From NCBI GenBank assembly GCA_004802645.1, contig SRKS01000007.1, positions 2,108,001 through 2,172,000 on the forward strand: a stretch of 64,000 nt of DNA. Reading direction: 5' to 3'. Source of the stretch: Amesomyces nigricolor (taxonomy: Eukaryota > Ascomycota > Sordariomycetes > Sordariales > Chaetomiaceae). The position numbers were made by a program, and so were the translations under genes. This document shows, in pieces, positions 47,901 to 59,226 of the stretch (within the stretch, counting starts at the first letter, position 1; every line of letters begins with the position of its first letter). The notes beneath the pieces are model-generated. The model was not told where the DNA came from, ran no database searches, and saw nothing but the letters and a program-made list of their open reading frames with translations.

Positions 47901-47966
47901 AAAGCCGAGAAGATCATCCCAGAAGAGGAAGCAAGACCACCGGGGGGGTTGTGGACGCACCATCAT
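44932..47966 (-). CDS. ZDS1: Zds1/Zds2-type polarity and PP2A regulator
   Basis: Best model: a six-base first coding exon ATGATG (47966-47961), intron GTGCGT...TGCAG, exon 47751-45244, intron 45243-45190 (GTAGGT...CCCAG, 54 nt and in frame), exon 45189-44932. Total 923 residues. Near the N-terminus are TEAIGTMYGDDDSSGAED and ARPLSFIAGRYGAEHLDK. Further on, SRLLWVPARVHPELEP is typical of fungal Zds proteins. A long Ser/Thr/Pro- and Lys/Glu-rich region follows. The Zds C-terminal domain reads DVDYPWTRFPIIEERAIYRM and HIKLANPRRPLHSQVLLSNF, then a Gln-rich tail. Zds proteins bind PP2A-Cdc55 and regulate mitotic exit, polarity and stress responses. The C-terminal motif makes the family secure; the tiny first exon is inference. 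Confidence 0.88.
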
Positions 47967-49703
47967 TGAGACTTCTGTGGTGCCTCCGGGGAGGCTAGAG
48001 CCCACGAAATGCGCCCTGAAATTGTGTGTTGACGGACCGAGAACAGGAGGTAGTGTCGTGTCGTGTGCCTACCATGGGCGGAGAGCGGGGGTATTGAGCA
48101 GGACCGAGGGGCTGCGTGTGCTCGGCGCTGCTGTCTTGTTCGAAACGAGTGGAATGCGCCGAGAGGGGTCTCGGCGGTCAGAGGGACAGACGGCGGGACC
48201 GCAACTCGAGGATGGCTTTGAGGGACTTGTGCGATTTGGTTCAGCGGGCCATGGAGGAGAGTGAAGACCGGGGACACGGGGCGTTTGGGTCGGGTCGATG
48301 TCTCACGGGTGCTGGGTGCCGTGTGACACTGCTCCAGTCGGGGACAGTTGGTGGTGCCTAGCGGGAGCGTCGAGCGATATACCGTAGCTGCTGATTGAGG
48401 GGAGAGGGCCGTCGATGGTGCTGTGGTCCGGGGCGTGTGTCGATGGACGACGCGGGGCAGAGACGTAGGTGTTGTTGTGTTTTCTCTGGCACGGACAGCG
48501 TCGAGAATCGAGAACAGACAGGCACAGACACAGATGGCCAGGATGGCGTCTTCAAACTTCACCAACCACGAGTTTGGCAAGGGCAAAATCCAGCAGCGGC
48601 GCTGGGGGGTTGCCCTGTCGGGGCCTTCCACGGTCGAGATCAGGCGCATCCCCTTTGGCCCCTGCTGCATTAGCGCAGCCTTCAGTGGCCTCCGTCACGT
48701 GCAAGGGTCACCGTGGTGCTCTCTGTGCTGAATTTGGTGCTGGGATCCACTGTGGCCCGCTGCTTCCTTCTTAACGACCCCACGGCATGGAAGGTTCGAC
48801 CAACGGGCACAACAGGATTGGATCGTCTTGGACTCTGGGCATCGAGATGGAAGGAGCAGGTGGAGGAACGGTGGCTCTATTCTTCATCACATTTGTCCAC
48901 ATTCGTCTTTTCCTTGTTTCTCTTGATGCCCGTTTTGTCAATGACAAAGTCGACAACAAACAGTAGCTGCTGGATTCAGTTCTTGAACAGTGCTCCGCAT
49001 TCCAGAAGTCAAGCCTGCTAGGATCTCCGTGATCACCAAGCTTATTTCTTTCGCAACCAGCAAATCGGGAATCCAGACCAAGAGTGCTTAATCGTCAAAG
49101 TTGGCATTGGTTCTCAATGCCTTCAATATCAAAGCATTCAGTCTGGCCGCCATTACCATGGGCAAATCCATTTCGGCCCGGGTTGATCCAACAGTCCGGG
49201 TCCCACTTACACATTCACGCGACACCCCACTCACTTTCCACCCACTTTCGACTTCAACTTCTCCAAATTAAAATCGAAAGAGAAGCACTCAACGACGAGA
49301 ACACCCCTTTTCGCAAGGGTGGCTGTGCTCGCCTCCTGGACAAAGCGTTGGTGGGTTGAGTTTCCTGCACCAAACCAGTCAGACGGTTCCATCACACGCG
49401 CCGGCTCCGGTCCCCTTTGCATGACTCTCTATCTCGCCAACCAATAAAACCAGGTTCCATCCAACCTTCACCTCGCTGCCGCCCACCAAGGTTGCAATCA
49501 TGGCCAAGTGAAGCCGATCTAGTAAGTCTGGGCACCGAGCCCACTTTGGCCATCCCATTGTTGGAACATGGGCCATATCCAACATATGTGTCATGACTCA
49601 ACAGCTTCAAGAAGTCAAGAGACTCAAGTAACAAACCCAGCAGCTTAGTAGCCTCAAGAACATGAATTTCAAATAGGTATCTTCACAGTCACCTTCTTCC
49701 CGT
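47967..49703. other. Intergenic region
   Basis: ZDS1 promoter side and the 3' flank of the amidase gene. Open frames present are short, overlapping and unsupported. Confidence 0.5.
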
Positions 49704-51646
49704 TCAAACATCAACCAACTCCCTCCCCACCCCCCTCCTCACCCTCCTCCCCTCCTCCACAACATCCACCCACACCCTCGGCCTCTTCCTCCTCTCGGCC
49801 CCCACCTCCTCCAACAACCGCCCCAACCTCAACAACTCCCCCTCCGAACACCACTCCCCCGTAACCATCATCCCCACCGGCACATCCCCCGTCCCCCCCG
49901 TCCCGGCACAAATCCCGCGGGCACACTTAAACTCGGCAGTCCACAAAAATTCGCCAACCACACATACTCCATACTCTCCATCGTGCGATCCCCATCATTC
50001 AGCCCATACTTCAACTCCCCCTTCTCGTCCCCACCAATCATCAACCCCTCACACGCCGTCGTCGGCGTCACGATGACCATCCCCGGATGCTCCTGCCACA
50101 GCCACGCCAGGTGCTGCATCAGCAGCCGGCGCAGCTTCTGCGCGAGCATGTAGTCAGTCGAGGGAGTTACTCGTCCGAGGGCGAGGAGGATGCGGTTGGC
50201 TGGGGTCAGGTTGGAGGTGTGCGGCAGCAGGGTTGCAGCGTCGGTGAGGACGGTGAGCGCATGCGCGATCTGGCCTTCGCGCAGGAAGGGAATGGTGATG
50301 GGGACGGTGGTGTATCCGTGGTGGGAGACGAGGCGGCGGATGAGGGTGTTGCAGAGGGTTTGGGTGGCGGGGGTTGCACGCGCAAACCAGGCGGTGGGGA
50401 TGCCTAAGGTTCGGGGGGTGGTGGGGGTTAGGGACGGGAGGTGCAGGGTGAGGGGGGAGGGGAGGGGGGGGAAGGGGGAGGAGGGGTGCGGAGAAGCGAT
50501 GATGGAGAAGAGGGTTGCGAGGGAGGTCATGTCGGCGGCCATGGGGCCCAAGCAGGCGCAGGTTATGCAGAGGTTGGGGCCGGGGCGGAAGGAGAGGCGG
50601 CCGTGGGTGGGCTTGAGCCCGAAGACGCCGCAGAGGGCGGCGGGGATGCGGATGGAGCCGCCGCCGTCGCTGCCGAGGCCGATGGGGATGAGGCCTGCGG
50701 CTACGGCGTAGCCGGTGCCGGAGGAGGAACCGCCGGTGTAGTAGTGTGGGTTGTGTGGGTTGCGAGGGGTGCCGTGGATTGGGTTGTTGCCCGTGGTGTC
50801 GAGCCCGAATTCGTGCATCGAGAGCTTGCCGAGGAGGAGGGCGCCTGCGGCTTCTAACTTCTGCACGCACCAGGTGGTGCCGTGCTTGTCGGTGGGCGAG
50901 ACGTAGGTGTTGCGCGAGCCGAGACAGGTGCTGTAGCCCGCCATGTCGTACTCGTCCTTGACGGCTGCGGGGACGCCGTCAAGCGGGCCGAGAGAGCGGC
51001 CTTCGCGGTAGCGCTGCGTGGATTCCCGAGCGGCGGCGCGGACTTTGTCAACCCGCGTGTCAAACCATGCTTTGGAGTGCTCCGTGGGGTTGGGGATATC
51101 CCGCCGGATGAGCGGGAGGAGGGCCTCGGCGACGTCGGTGGGCGTCAGCTCGCCGGCGAGATACAGTTTGCGGTAGTCGGCTGCCGAGTAGTACTTGGAC
51201 TCTGGGTAGGTGACGGATGACGGAGGTTTCTCGTCCTCCTCGGCGGCTGTTGTTGAGGCGGCTTCGACTTTACTGCTCTCCACATCCTCTGGGAGAGGGA
51301 TGATCTGTGGCTCAAACCAGGGCTCGTAGGTCTCGATGAAGGGGATGATTCTCCTCAGGCAGTCAAACCCGGTGTTGTGCCAGATGATTTCCCGGATGAA
51401 CCGAAACCACTCCATGCTGTTGCCGGTGTCAGCAGATGCCACCCTGGCTCGGCAGGGAAACATACAGATGCGCCGCGATGACGAGGAATATACCTCTGAG
51501 TGCGGGGTTCTTCTTTTTCTCCCCATGGTCAACAATGATATGGTCTGGGCTGTGGAAGGTCAGCACCGTAAGTTTGAGGGTTTTGATATTCTCGAGACTA
51601 ACCCTCTCAAAGGCTCAGGCCCGTTGAGGAACTTTCGTGGTTGCAT
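49704..51646 (-). CDS. Amidase-signature hydrolase (acetamidase/fatty-acid-amide-hydrolase type), frame interrupted near the 3' end
   Basis: Minus-strand exons 51646-51603, 51549-51466 and 51416-49704 (introns GTTAGT...CACAG and GTATGT...AACAG). A hydrophobic segment near residue 35 (GIFLVIAAHLMEWFRFIREI) suggests membrane association. The amidase core has LGPLDGVPAAVKDEYD (catalytic Lys), YYTGGSSSGTGYAVAAG and IGLGSDGGGSIRIPAALCG, the Ser-Ser-Lys triad region, then FGLKPTHGR. The final part changes frame. LSVPAGFVPG runs into a false stop, while GDVPVGMMVTGEW through GRELVDV is read one register away. One extra base in the G-runs (plus strand 49886-49899) gives exactly 614 codons. Substrate unknown. 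The lesion removes about 60 residues as printed, so it is either a sequence error or a truncated enzyme. Confidence 0.85.
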
Positions 51647-52862
51647 GACAACCCACTGGTTGCTGTTTCTATGTGGCAGATGGTAACGTTTGTGTATGAA
51701 GACGTCCTGGTGATGGCAAACGAGCAGATCCCGGAGAGGCGAGGGTAGATGCATGCAAACACTTATACCACAACTCGGAACACACCGGACATCCAACGCC
51801 TCACGGAACCCGGCAGGCCGCGGGGGCCGGCGGGGCCGGGGACGCGTACGTGGGGAGTTGACTGCATGGTTTGTTCGAAGAAACGGCCAAACAAGGTCAG
51901 AGCACGCTGTGGGATCCCTGTCGCCGGCAACCCGATCTGGCGGTGCGAGTCACCCACTGCCACCGACGGGTAAATTTCCCGTTGATTGGCCTGTCCTGTG
52001 TCAGATCTGGTGTTACCGCCTTATTCGCATGTCCGTTGTGAGGGGTGCCGAGGCAGCATGGGATTTTGGGTTCTTTTTTTGTGAGCTTCCCTATGAAAGG
52101 CTGGAGTTCCTCGACGTAGAGAATGGTCAACGCGGGAATATAAACCGGACACCCCTGGACATGCCCTCCATCAAGCTGCCACGCCCAAGCTGGCTAACAC
52201 GTCAAACTCGTCATCGTGTGGGTGGTATTCCGTACAGCAAAGCAATGGTCTATCTGGCCTCTGAGATGAGGACAGACTACAACAAGACGATGGATGCTGA
52301 AGCGTTTGCCAGCAACGTGTTCGCCAACGCTCATGGGAATATTGGGGCAAATGGGCTGATGGCGGGGTTGTCTTGCCCCTTTTGATTCAGTCGATGATGT
52401 AAGTCCCAGCCTGTTGCGGTACGAGGAGAGACGAACACACGAAGTCCCTTGTTGAGATGTCCAGTTCCCCTGGTTGACACACAACTTTCTTGTGTTTCTG
52501 GCAAATCGTTGGGTGTCTTCTTGATTTCCATCGACGCTCAGAATGTGAGATTGACTACCAACAACAACTGCTGCACTTATCTGTGACACTCGTTTGCGCC
52601 CCGATAGATGCAATAATGCATGCTTGATGACAAAGACTCTGTGGTCCGTGCGTCTTAAACTACCCTTTCGTCGCAAGCTCACAGCCCAAACCAGTCACTC
52701 GCTTCTGCTTCTGACTCTGGGCAACCGACTTCCATCTCAACCAAAAATGTTCCTTCGATCCCAACCTTTCTTTGACATCTCACTCTTCCATCGTGACTCC
52801 ACCGTTTTCACCGAAAATCCACCGTCTCACTTTTGTTCAGACGACAAGAACAGTGACCCGGG
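51647..52862. other. Divergent intergenic region
   Basis: Upstream DNA of the amidase (minus) and the CUE/SMR gene (plus). The last 300 bases are CT-rich leader. No gene seen. Confidence 0.5.
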
Positions 52863-54334
52863 ATGAGTGCGCCCGGACCCTCTGCCGGCAACATCGCCGA
52901 GAAGAACAAGAAGAAGCTTCTCGTGGGTGTTTTTTCCAAGTTTCTTTGTTCAAATTTTTTTTTTTTTTTTGGCTTCATCTACCCCGCGTCAAGTGGCGGG
53001 GGAGGGGCATGGGGTTTCATTGTTTTGTGAAGACCACCTCCACAGGCGAACCCTGACCCCCCGGTCTTCCTAGCAACCCAGAGTTCAGAGAGAAGGTCGA
53101 CTAACGCGCTTACTTGAAGGATGAATTTGGGTCAGTCTTGGATGAGTCGCTCATCATCCTAATCGCCGAGGAGCGGGACCTTACCGCCGACTTCGAGGGC
53201 ATCCGGGAGACCCTGGCCCACCTCGCCGAGACGGCCGGCGCGGAAGCCGCCACGGGGTTCGACCCCTCGGGGCTGAGTTCCTTGTCGGACCTTGAGGCTT
53301 TGCGCCTCGACGATGCCACCAGCGGCAACGGTCTCGATTCCTCGTTGGATTTTACCACCACCATTTCCGACTTCTCGGATCAGTCGGAGAGCCAGAGGCT
53401 CACCCACCAGACCGACCTGAGCGACGACCAGAAGGTCCAAGAGCTCAAGCTCATTTTCAAGGAAAGGTGGAGGGACCATACCCTCCTTTACGTCCTCAAG
53501 CAGAACGCCGGCAGTCTCGACCGGGCGTTTGACGACCTGCTTAGCCGGGAGTTCCTTGAGGAGAACGGCTCTCTTCCCAAGGGCATCGACGGCTTCTTCA
53601 CGCCTGAAGATGAGTACCAGCTCTCCAAAGGCAAAGGCGGCCGGGCCCAGAAGGACAAGGGTAAAAACAAGAAGAAGACCGTCGCAGTTAACTACAAGGC
53701 GGTCTCAGCCACTGTTGACGACGAGGAACTCGAGGGCGCCAAAGACTTCGTCAAGCCGAGCAGCTCCCGAAGCGTACTTCCCGTCCGCCGCCCCCCGTCA
53801 GCCGCCCCTCCCCCTCTCCCAGCTATCAGGACAACACTCACACCCGCCTGGCACTCCGCCCCTACATCATCCGCAACCTCCCCCGTCACCGCACCACCCG
53901 ACTTTGGCGCCTCCAGCCTGCGCGCAGCCGCTGCTCTCCGGCGGATGGGCCCACTGGGGCGGCAAGGCGCGGTTGTGTACACGGAGCGAGCGAAATATGA
54001 GCGTTTGGGCCTTGCGGCGCACGTCTCTCGCGAGGCAGAGGAGCTTGTCGCTAGGCAGAGCACGGCGGGCATGGTTGATCTGCACGGCGTCTTCGTTATG
54101 GACGGAGTGCGCATCGCGAAGCAGCGGGTGTGGGCGTGGTGGAATGGTCTGGGGGAGAATAAGAAGGTGCTGGCGAAGCAGAAGGGGTTTACGGTGGTTA
54201 CGGGTGTTGGTAGGCATAGTGCGGGCGGTGTGTCGAGGTTGAGGCAGGCGGTGGGCGCGTTTTTGAGGAATGATGGGTGGAGGGTTGAGACGCTGACGGG
54301 GAAGTTTTATGTGACCGGGAGGGCGAATGTTTGA
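52863..54334 (+). CDS. CUE and SMR domain protein, Cue2-like endonuclease family
   Basis: Exon 1 is 52863-52922 (MSAPGPSAGNIAEKNKKKLL). An intron of 197 nt (GTGGGT...GAAG, with CTAAC branch) follows, then exon 2 53120-54334; 424 residues. Residues about 120-170 (QELKLIFKERWRDHTLLYVL, GSLDRAFDDLLSREF) resemble a CUE-type ubiquitin-binding helix bundle. A basic KGKNKKK stretch and a Pro/Ser linker follow. The C-terminal part has a DUF1771-like segment (AAALRRMGPLGRQGAVVYTE) and then the SMR domain, with VDLHGVFVMDGVRIAKQRV, GFTVVTGVGRHSAGGVSRL and TGKFYVTGR. By family, such proteins cleave mRNA at collided ribosomes in no-go decay. SMR catalytic motifs (DLHG, TGxGxHS) are present. Orthology to yeast Cue2 is likely but not proven. 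Confidence 0.85.
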
Positions 54335-55176
54335 TGGATATGTGGTTGGTGTTGGGTGGACTTGGGAATGGCGTTTACGGCGTTTGGAATTGGGGAGAGC
54401 TGGGTGTGTCCATCTGGGTAGATCTGGCCATGGCGGGGCTATTGGCACGGCGCGGCGTTGGTGGTATTGGGGTGGATATCTTGTTGGCGTATTTGGGGCA
54501 TTCTGTCTGAAGATACCCGTTGTATTTGGTTGCGATGTATGGCTGATGGATGGTCTGGGTTGGGTTTCATGGAGGCAATGATTGCAGAGCCTGGAAGAGG
54601 ACAGCCCTGAGGCGAGAAGGTTTAGGCCACTGGTATTAGGCAAGCAGCACGAAACTGCTATAACCAAGGTCCAGGAAGTCACAAACAACAGACATATCAA
54701 CCCCGCCAGTGGAGGTGATTGTTGCAATTGCCCATTTTCATTTGTTGCTCTTCTCCAGGTGATCGTCTTCAATGTGGAGACTGTGATAACGCTCGACCCA
54801 CTCCAGCCACCAACGGATCCCCAGGAACAGGCCGGGGACCCCGGACAGATCCACCAATGAGCGCTGAGCTCCGCTGGCAGGGAAGGGCACACATGACGCA
54901 TGACGGCATCCAAGGATGATTGAACGACCAGGCAGGCGCGGCCAGGTCGGAGATGTCTCAACACCTTCCCGAGACAGCTCCTGCCACTGCCAACATCATC
55001 GACATCCCCAACATCCCCAACATCCCCAACCGCAACCATCACCAACATCGCCCATCACATACCAACCGCGATTTCTTCAACAGCCTCCCCCTTACGAGAC
55101 ATCCGGATCTTCATTGTCTCTCCCCTAGCTGTCTGAATCCCCACCGGTCGTGCCGCCTCGCGGCCCATCTCCAACC
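54335..55176. other. Intergenic region and NCR1 leader
   Basis: 3' flank of the CUE/SMR gene and the NCR1 promoter. A 9-bp unit ACATCCCCA is repeated three times at 55002-55028 within the probable 5' UTR. No gene seen. Confidence 0.55.
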
Positions 55177-58100
55177 ATGACGAAGCTGCCGAGTCTCGTC
55201 GCCTCAGGCGGGCTCCTGCTGGCAGCAGCCATCGGCTCTGCCACCGCCGATGTTTTCACCCCCAAACACGAAGCCGGACGCTGCGCTATCCGTGGCCACT
55301 GCGGCTCCAAGAGCTTCTTCGGCAGCCAGCTGCCCTGCGTCGACAATGGGCTCGCCGAGGAACCCAACGCCAAGTTGCGCCAGCAGCTGACCGACCTGTG
55401 CGGTCCGAAATGGGCCCAGGGCCCCGTCTGCTGCGACGCCGAGCAGGTCGATGCGCTGAAGTCCAACTTTGCGACCGCGAACCAGATAATAGCGACGTGT
55501 CCGGCCTGCAAGGATAATTTCTACAATATGTTCTGCACTTTTACCTGCTCGCCGGATCAGTCGCTGTTTGTCAATGTGACGAAGACGGTGGTCAAAAATA
55601 AGAAGATGCTGGTGACGGAGCTAGATCAGTTGATATCAGAGGAGTATGGGTCGGGATTCTACAACAGCTGCAAGGACGTTAAGTTTGGTCCGACAAACTC
55701 GAGGGCAATGGACCTGATTGGAGGCGGAGCGAAGAACTACACGCAATTGCTCAAGTTTCTCGGCCAGGAGCGGTTTGGAGGCTCGCCGTTCCAGATCAAC
55801 TTCCCTGTCGATTACCCGGAGAAGAACATGGACCCGCTCCCGATGAAGCCCAAGGCGTGTAACGACGAAGACCCCAACTTTCGCTGCGCTTGCATCGACT
55901 GTCCCACCGTCTGCCCGAAACTGCCAGATATCGAACAGGCGGGGTCGTGCCACGTTGGCGCTCTGCCATGCCTGTCGTTTGCGTCGATCTTTACATACAG
56001 CATGTTGCTGTTCCTGTGCGCCGCCGCTGTCGTCGCCCACGTCGCTTGGAGGCGGCACGCCAGGCGCAGGAGCGAGCGGCTCAGACTCCTCACCGACGCC
56101 GCCCCCAGCGACGACGAGGATGAGGGCGACCTGACCCAGAACGGCGCCATGTTTGACCGCCCACAGAACACGTACATCGTCAACACCTGGTGCGACGCCG
56201 CCTTCTCCAGGCTGGGCCACATGGCGGCCAGGTTCCCGGCCCTGACCATCGTAGGCAGCACGCTGATCGTCCTCCTGCTCAGCTCCGGCTTGTTCCATTT
56301 TAAGCTTGAGAAGGATCCGGCAAGGTTGTGGGTGAGCCCGACATCTGAGGCTGCGCAGGAGAAGGCGTTCTTTGATGATAGCTTTGGGCCGTTTTACCGG
56401 ACTGAGAAGATCTTCCTGGTGAATGATCTCAACTCGTCGGCGCCGGGCCCGGTGTTGAGTTATGACACGCTGCTGTGGTGGATGGACGTGGAGAAGAGCA
56501 TTCGTCAACTCGAGGGCCCGGAGCACAAGAAAACTTTGCAAAATCTTTGCCTTAAGCCGACTGGCGATGCTTGCGTCGTTCAGTCGGTCTCGGCGTACTT
56601 CCAGGACGATCCGGATCAGGTGCAGCGGGACGGCTGGAAAGACAAACTGCGGGAGTGTGCGGATTCCCCGGTTGGTTGCAGACCCGAGTATGGTCAGCCC
56701 CTGGAGCCGAATATGATTCTTGGAGGCTATTCGAGCGATCCGACTGAGGCAACTGCCATGACTGTTACTTGGGTTCTCAACAACTACCCCGAGGGATCTG
56801 ACGAGGAAAAGGAGGCCATGGACTGGGAGGAGGTCATGAAGAACCGGTTGCTGGCACTCCAGGACGAGGCGAAGGAGCGCGGTCTGAGGCTGTCCTTCTC
56901 GACCGAGATCAGCCTGGAGGAAGAGCTCAACAAGTCAACCAACACTGACGCCAAGATCATCGTCATCAGTTACATCATTATGTTCCTGTATGCATCGATC
57001 GCCCTCGGCTCGACGACTCTGTCGTTCCACGACTTCCTACGCAACCCGGCCATCTCGCTGGTCGAGTCCAAGTTTACCCTGGGCGTGGTGGGCATTGTCA
57101 TTGTGCTGATGTCCATCACCTCGTCAATTGGTCTCTTCTCCTGGGTCGGCCTCAAGGCGACCCTCATCATCGTCGATGTCATCCCCTTTATTGTCCTAGC
57201 CGTTGGCGTCGACAATATTTTCCTCATCGTGCACGAATTCGAGCGGGTGAACATCAGCCACCCCGACGACATGGTCGAGGTCAGAATCTCAAGGGCTCTT
57301 GGACGCATGGGTCCCTCGATTCTCTTTTCGGCCATCACTGAGACTATCTGCTTCGCCCTGGGTGCCTTTGTGGGCATGCCAGCTGTGCGGAACTTTGCCG
57401 TCTACGCTGCCGGTGCCGTGTTTATCAACGCGATCCTGCAGGTTACCATGTTCGTCTCGGTGCTTACACTCAATCAGATCAGGGTTGAGGATTCTCGCGC
57501 CGACTGCTTCCCTTGCGTGCAGGTCAAGTCGGCGAGGATTCACCTCAACGGGAACGGTGGGTCAAGTGGCGCGCGGTACTACGAGGCCCCCGCCGAGAGC
57601 TGGCTGCAGCAGTTTATTAGGAAGACGTATGCTCCGAGGCTGCTGGGGAAGAAGACCAAGGTGGCTGTTGTTGCCGTCTTCCTTGGTGTATTTGCGGCCG
57701 GTGTGGCGCTGCTACCCGAGGTTGAGCTTGGCTTGGACCAGCGTGTTGCCATCCCTGACGACTCGTACCTGATCCCCTACTTCAACGACCTCTACGAGTA
57801 CTTTGACGCTGGTCCTCCTGTGTTCTTCGTCACGCGCGAGTTCAACGGCACTGAGCGGTCGCAGCAGCAGAAGATTTGCTCTCGCTTCACCAGCTGCGAG
57901 CAAATGTCTCTCACCAACATCCTCGAGCAGGAGCGCAAGCGGGAGGAGGTATCCTACATTGCCTCGCCCACCGCTGGTTGGATGGACGATTTCTTCCAGT
58001 GGCTCAACCCCGACAACGAGGCATGCTGCGTCGACCGGCGCAAGCCCTGCTTCGCAAAGCGCGACCCCAAATGGAACATAACCCTCGCCGGCATGCCCGA

Positions 58101-59007
58101 AGGCGACGAGTTCGTCCACTATCTGAAGAGGTTCCTCACCGCTCCCACAAACGAGGACTGCCCCTTAGCTGGACAAGCCTCCTACGGCTCCGCCGTCGTC
58201 GTCGACTCAGAGCGCGACACCATCCGCGCCAGCCACTTCCGCACCATGCACTCCCCCCTCCGCAGCCAAGACGACTTCATCAAAGCCTACGCCTCCGCCC
58301 GCCGCATCGCCCACGACGTCAGCAAGAGCACAGGCCTCGAGGTCTTCCCCTACAGCGTCTTCTACATTTTCTTTGACCAGTACGCCACCATCGTCCAGCT
58401 CACCACTGCCCTCCTCGGCTCCGCCGTCGGCATCGTCTTCCTCGTGTCGAGCATCCTCCTCGGCTCGGTCCTCACCGCCGCAGTTGTCACCATCACGGTT
58501 GTTATGGCGCTGGTTGATATCGTCGGCGCCATGGCGCTTATGGGCGTCAGCCTCAACGCTGTGTCCCTGGTTAATCTGATCATCTGCGTTGGCATTGCTG
58601 TCGAGTTCTGCGCGCATATCGCCCGCGCCTTCATGTTCCCCTCCCGCACCTTCATGGAGCGCGCCAAGAACCGCTTTCGGGGTCGGGATGCGAGGGCGTG
58701 GACTGCCCTGGCGAATGTGGGTGGGAGTGTGTTCTCGGGCATTACGGTGACGAAAATTGTGGGGGTGACGGTGCTTGCGTTTACGCGGAGTAAGATCTTT
58801 GAGATTTATTACTTCCGGGTGTGGGTGGCGTTGGTTGGGTTTGCGGCGACGCATGCGCTGGTGTTTTTGCCGGTGGCGTTGAGCTTGGTTGGTGGGGAGG
58901 GGTATGTTGATCCGGAGAGTGAAGGTGGGCTGGAGGAGGACTTGGCGAGTCGGAGGTACAGGGCGTTGGTGCCTGATGGGGATGAGGAGGATGACTCGGA
59001 CTTGTAG
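55177..59007 (+). CDS. NCR1: Niemann-Pick type C1-related sterol transporter
   Basis: An intronless frame from ATG 55177, 1276 residues to TAG 59005-59007. The signal peptide is MTKLPSLVASGGLLLAAAIG. The N-terminal Cys-rich sterol-binding domain follows (GRCAIRGHCGSKSFFGSQLP, CPACKDNFYNMFCTFTCSPD), then a first membrane span near residue 270. The sterol-sensing domain spans about residues 590-760 (IIVISYIIMFLYASIALGS, DVIPFIVLAVGVDNIFLIVH, FSAITETICFALGAFVGMPA). A second luminal domain and a C-terminal six-span RND-like bundle follow from about 1075. It moves sterol and sphingolipid out of the vacuolar lumen. The length equals human NPC1. The frame stays open and protein-like for 66 codons past the TAG, to a second TAG at 59208; see Findings. 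Confidence 0.95.
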   Translation: MTKLPSLVASGGLLLAAAIGSATADVFTPKHEAGRCAIRGHCGSKSFFGSQLPCVDNGLAEEPNAKLRQQLTDLCGPKWAQGPVCCDAEQVDALKSNFATANQIIATCPACKDNFYNMFCTFTCSPDQSLFVNVTKTVVKNKKMLVTELDQLISEEYGSGFYNSCKDVKFGPTNSRAMDLIGGGAKNYTQLLKFLGQERFGGSPFQINFPVDYPEKNMDPLPMKPKACNDEDPNFRCACIDCPTVCPKLPDIEQAGSCHVGALPCLSFASIFTYSMLLFLCAAAVVAHVAWRRHARRRSERLRLLTDAAPSDDEDEGDLTQNGAMFDRPQNTYIVNTWCDAAFSRLGHMAARFPALTIVGSTLIVLLLSSGLFHFKLEKDPARLWVSPTSEAAQEKAFFDDSFGPFYRTEKIFLVNDLNSSAPGPVLSYDTLLWWMDVEKSIRQLEGPEHKKTLQNLCLKPTGDACVVQSVSAYFQDDPDQVQRDGWKDKLRECADSPVGCRPEYGQPLEPNMILGGYSSDPTEATAMTVTWVLNNYPEGSDEEKEAMDWEEVMKNRLLALQDEAKERGLRLSFSTEISLEEELNKSTNTDAKIIVISYIIMFLYASIALGSTTLSFHDFLRNPAISLVESKFTLGVVGIVIVLMSITSSIGLFSWVGLKATLIIVDVIPFIVLAVGVDNIFLIVHEFERVNISHPDDMVEVRISRALGRMGPSILFSAITETICFALGAFVGMPAVRNFAVYAAGAVFINAILQVTMFVSVLTLNQIRVEDSRADCFPCVQVKSARIHLNGNGGSSGARYYEAPAESWLQQFIRKTYAPRLLGKKTKVAVVAVFLGVFAAGVALLPEVELGLDQRVAIPDDSYLIPYFNDLYEYFDAGPPVFFVTREFNGTERSQQQKICSRFTSCEQMSLTNILEQERKREEVSYIASPTAGWMDDFFQWLNPDNEACCVDRRKPCFAKRDPKWNITLAGMPEGDEFVHYLKRFLTAPTNEDCPLAGQASYGSAVVVDSERDTIRASHFRTMHSPLRSQDDFIKAYASARRIAHDVSKSTGLEVFPYSVFYIFFDQYATIVQLTTALLGSAVGIVFLVSSILLGSVLTAAVVTITVVMALVDIVGAMALMGVSLNAVSLVNLIICVGIAVEFCAHIARAFMFPSRTFMERAKNRFRGRDARAWTALANVGGSVFSGITVTKIVGVTVLAFTRSKIFEIYYFRVWVALVGFAATHALVFLPVALSLVGGEGYVDPESEGGLEEDLASRRYRALVPDGDEEDDSDL

Positions 59008-59208
59008 GAAGATGACGAGGAGGGGAGGTACCCTGCGGTTCCCGCGGGGGTGTTGGAGGAGGGGTTATTGGGGGCGGTGGAAAGGTCGAGGGAGTTGGAG
59101 GGCGCGGTGCAGACGGAGGAGAATTCGAGAATAGGGGTGGCAACGAGTTTGAACGGGGACCATGCGGAGCAATCAACGGAAAACACAGGCATCCTGCAGG
59201 CAACTTAG
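59008..59208 (+). other. Post-stop coding-like extension of NCR1
   Basis: Directly after the NCR1 stop, the same frame reads EDDEEGRYPAVPAGVLEEG, continues with RSRELEGAVQTEENSRIG and ends NTGILQAT before TAG 59206-59208. It continues the acidic tail that precedes the stop. This looks like former or readthrough coding sequence rather than 3' UTR. Confidence 0.6.
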
Positions 59209-59226
59209 GAATCCCGCTCGCTGCAG

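Noticed and set aside
53867..55048. 393-codon minus-strand frame over the CUE/SMR gene and spacer
   Set aside because: Antisense shadow plus spacer; composition unlike neighbouring genes.
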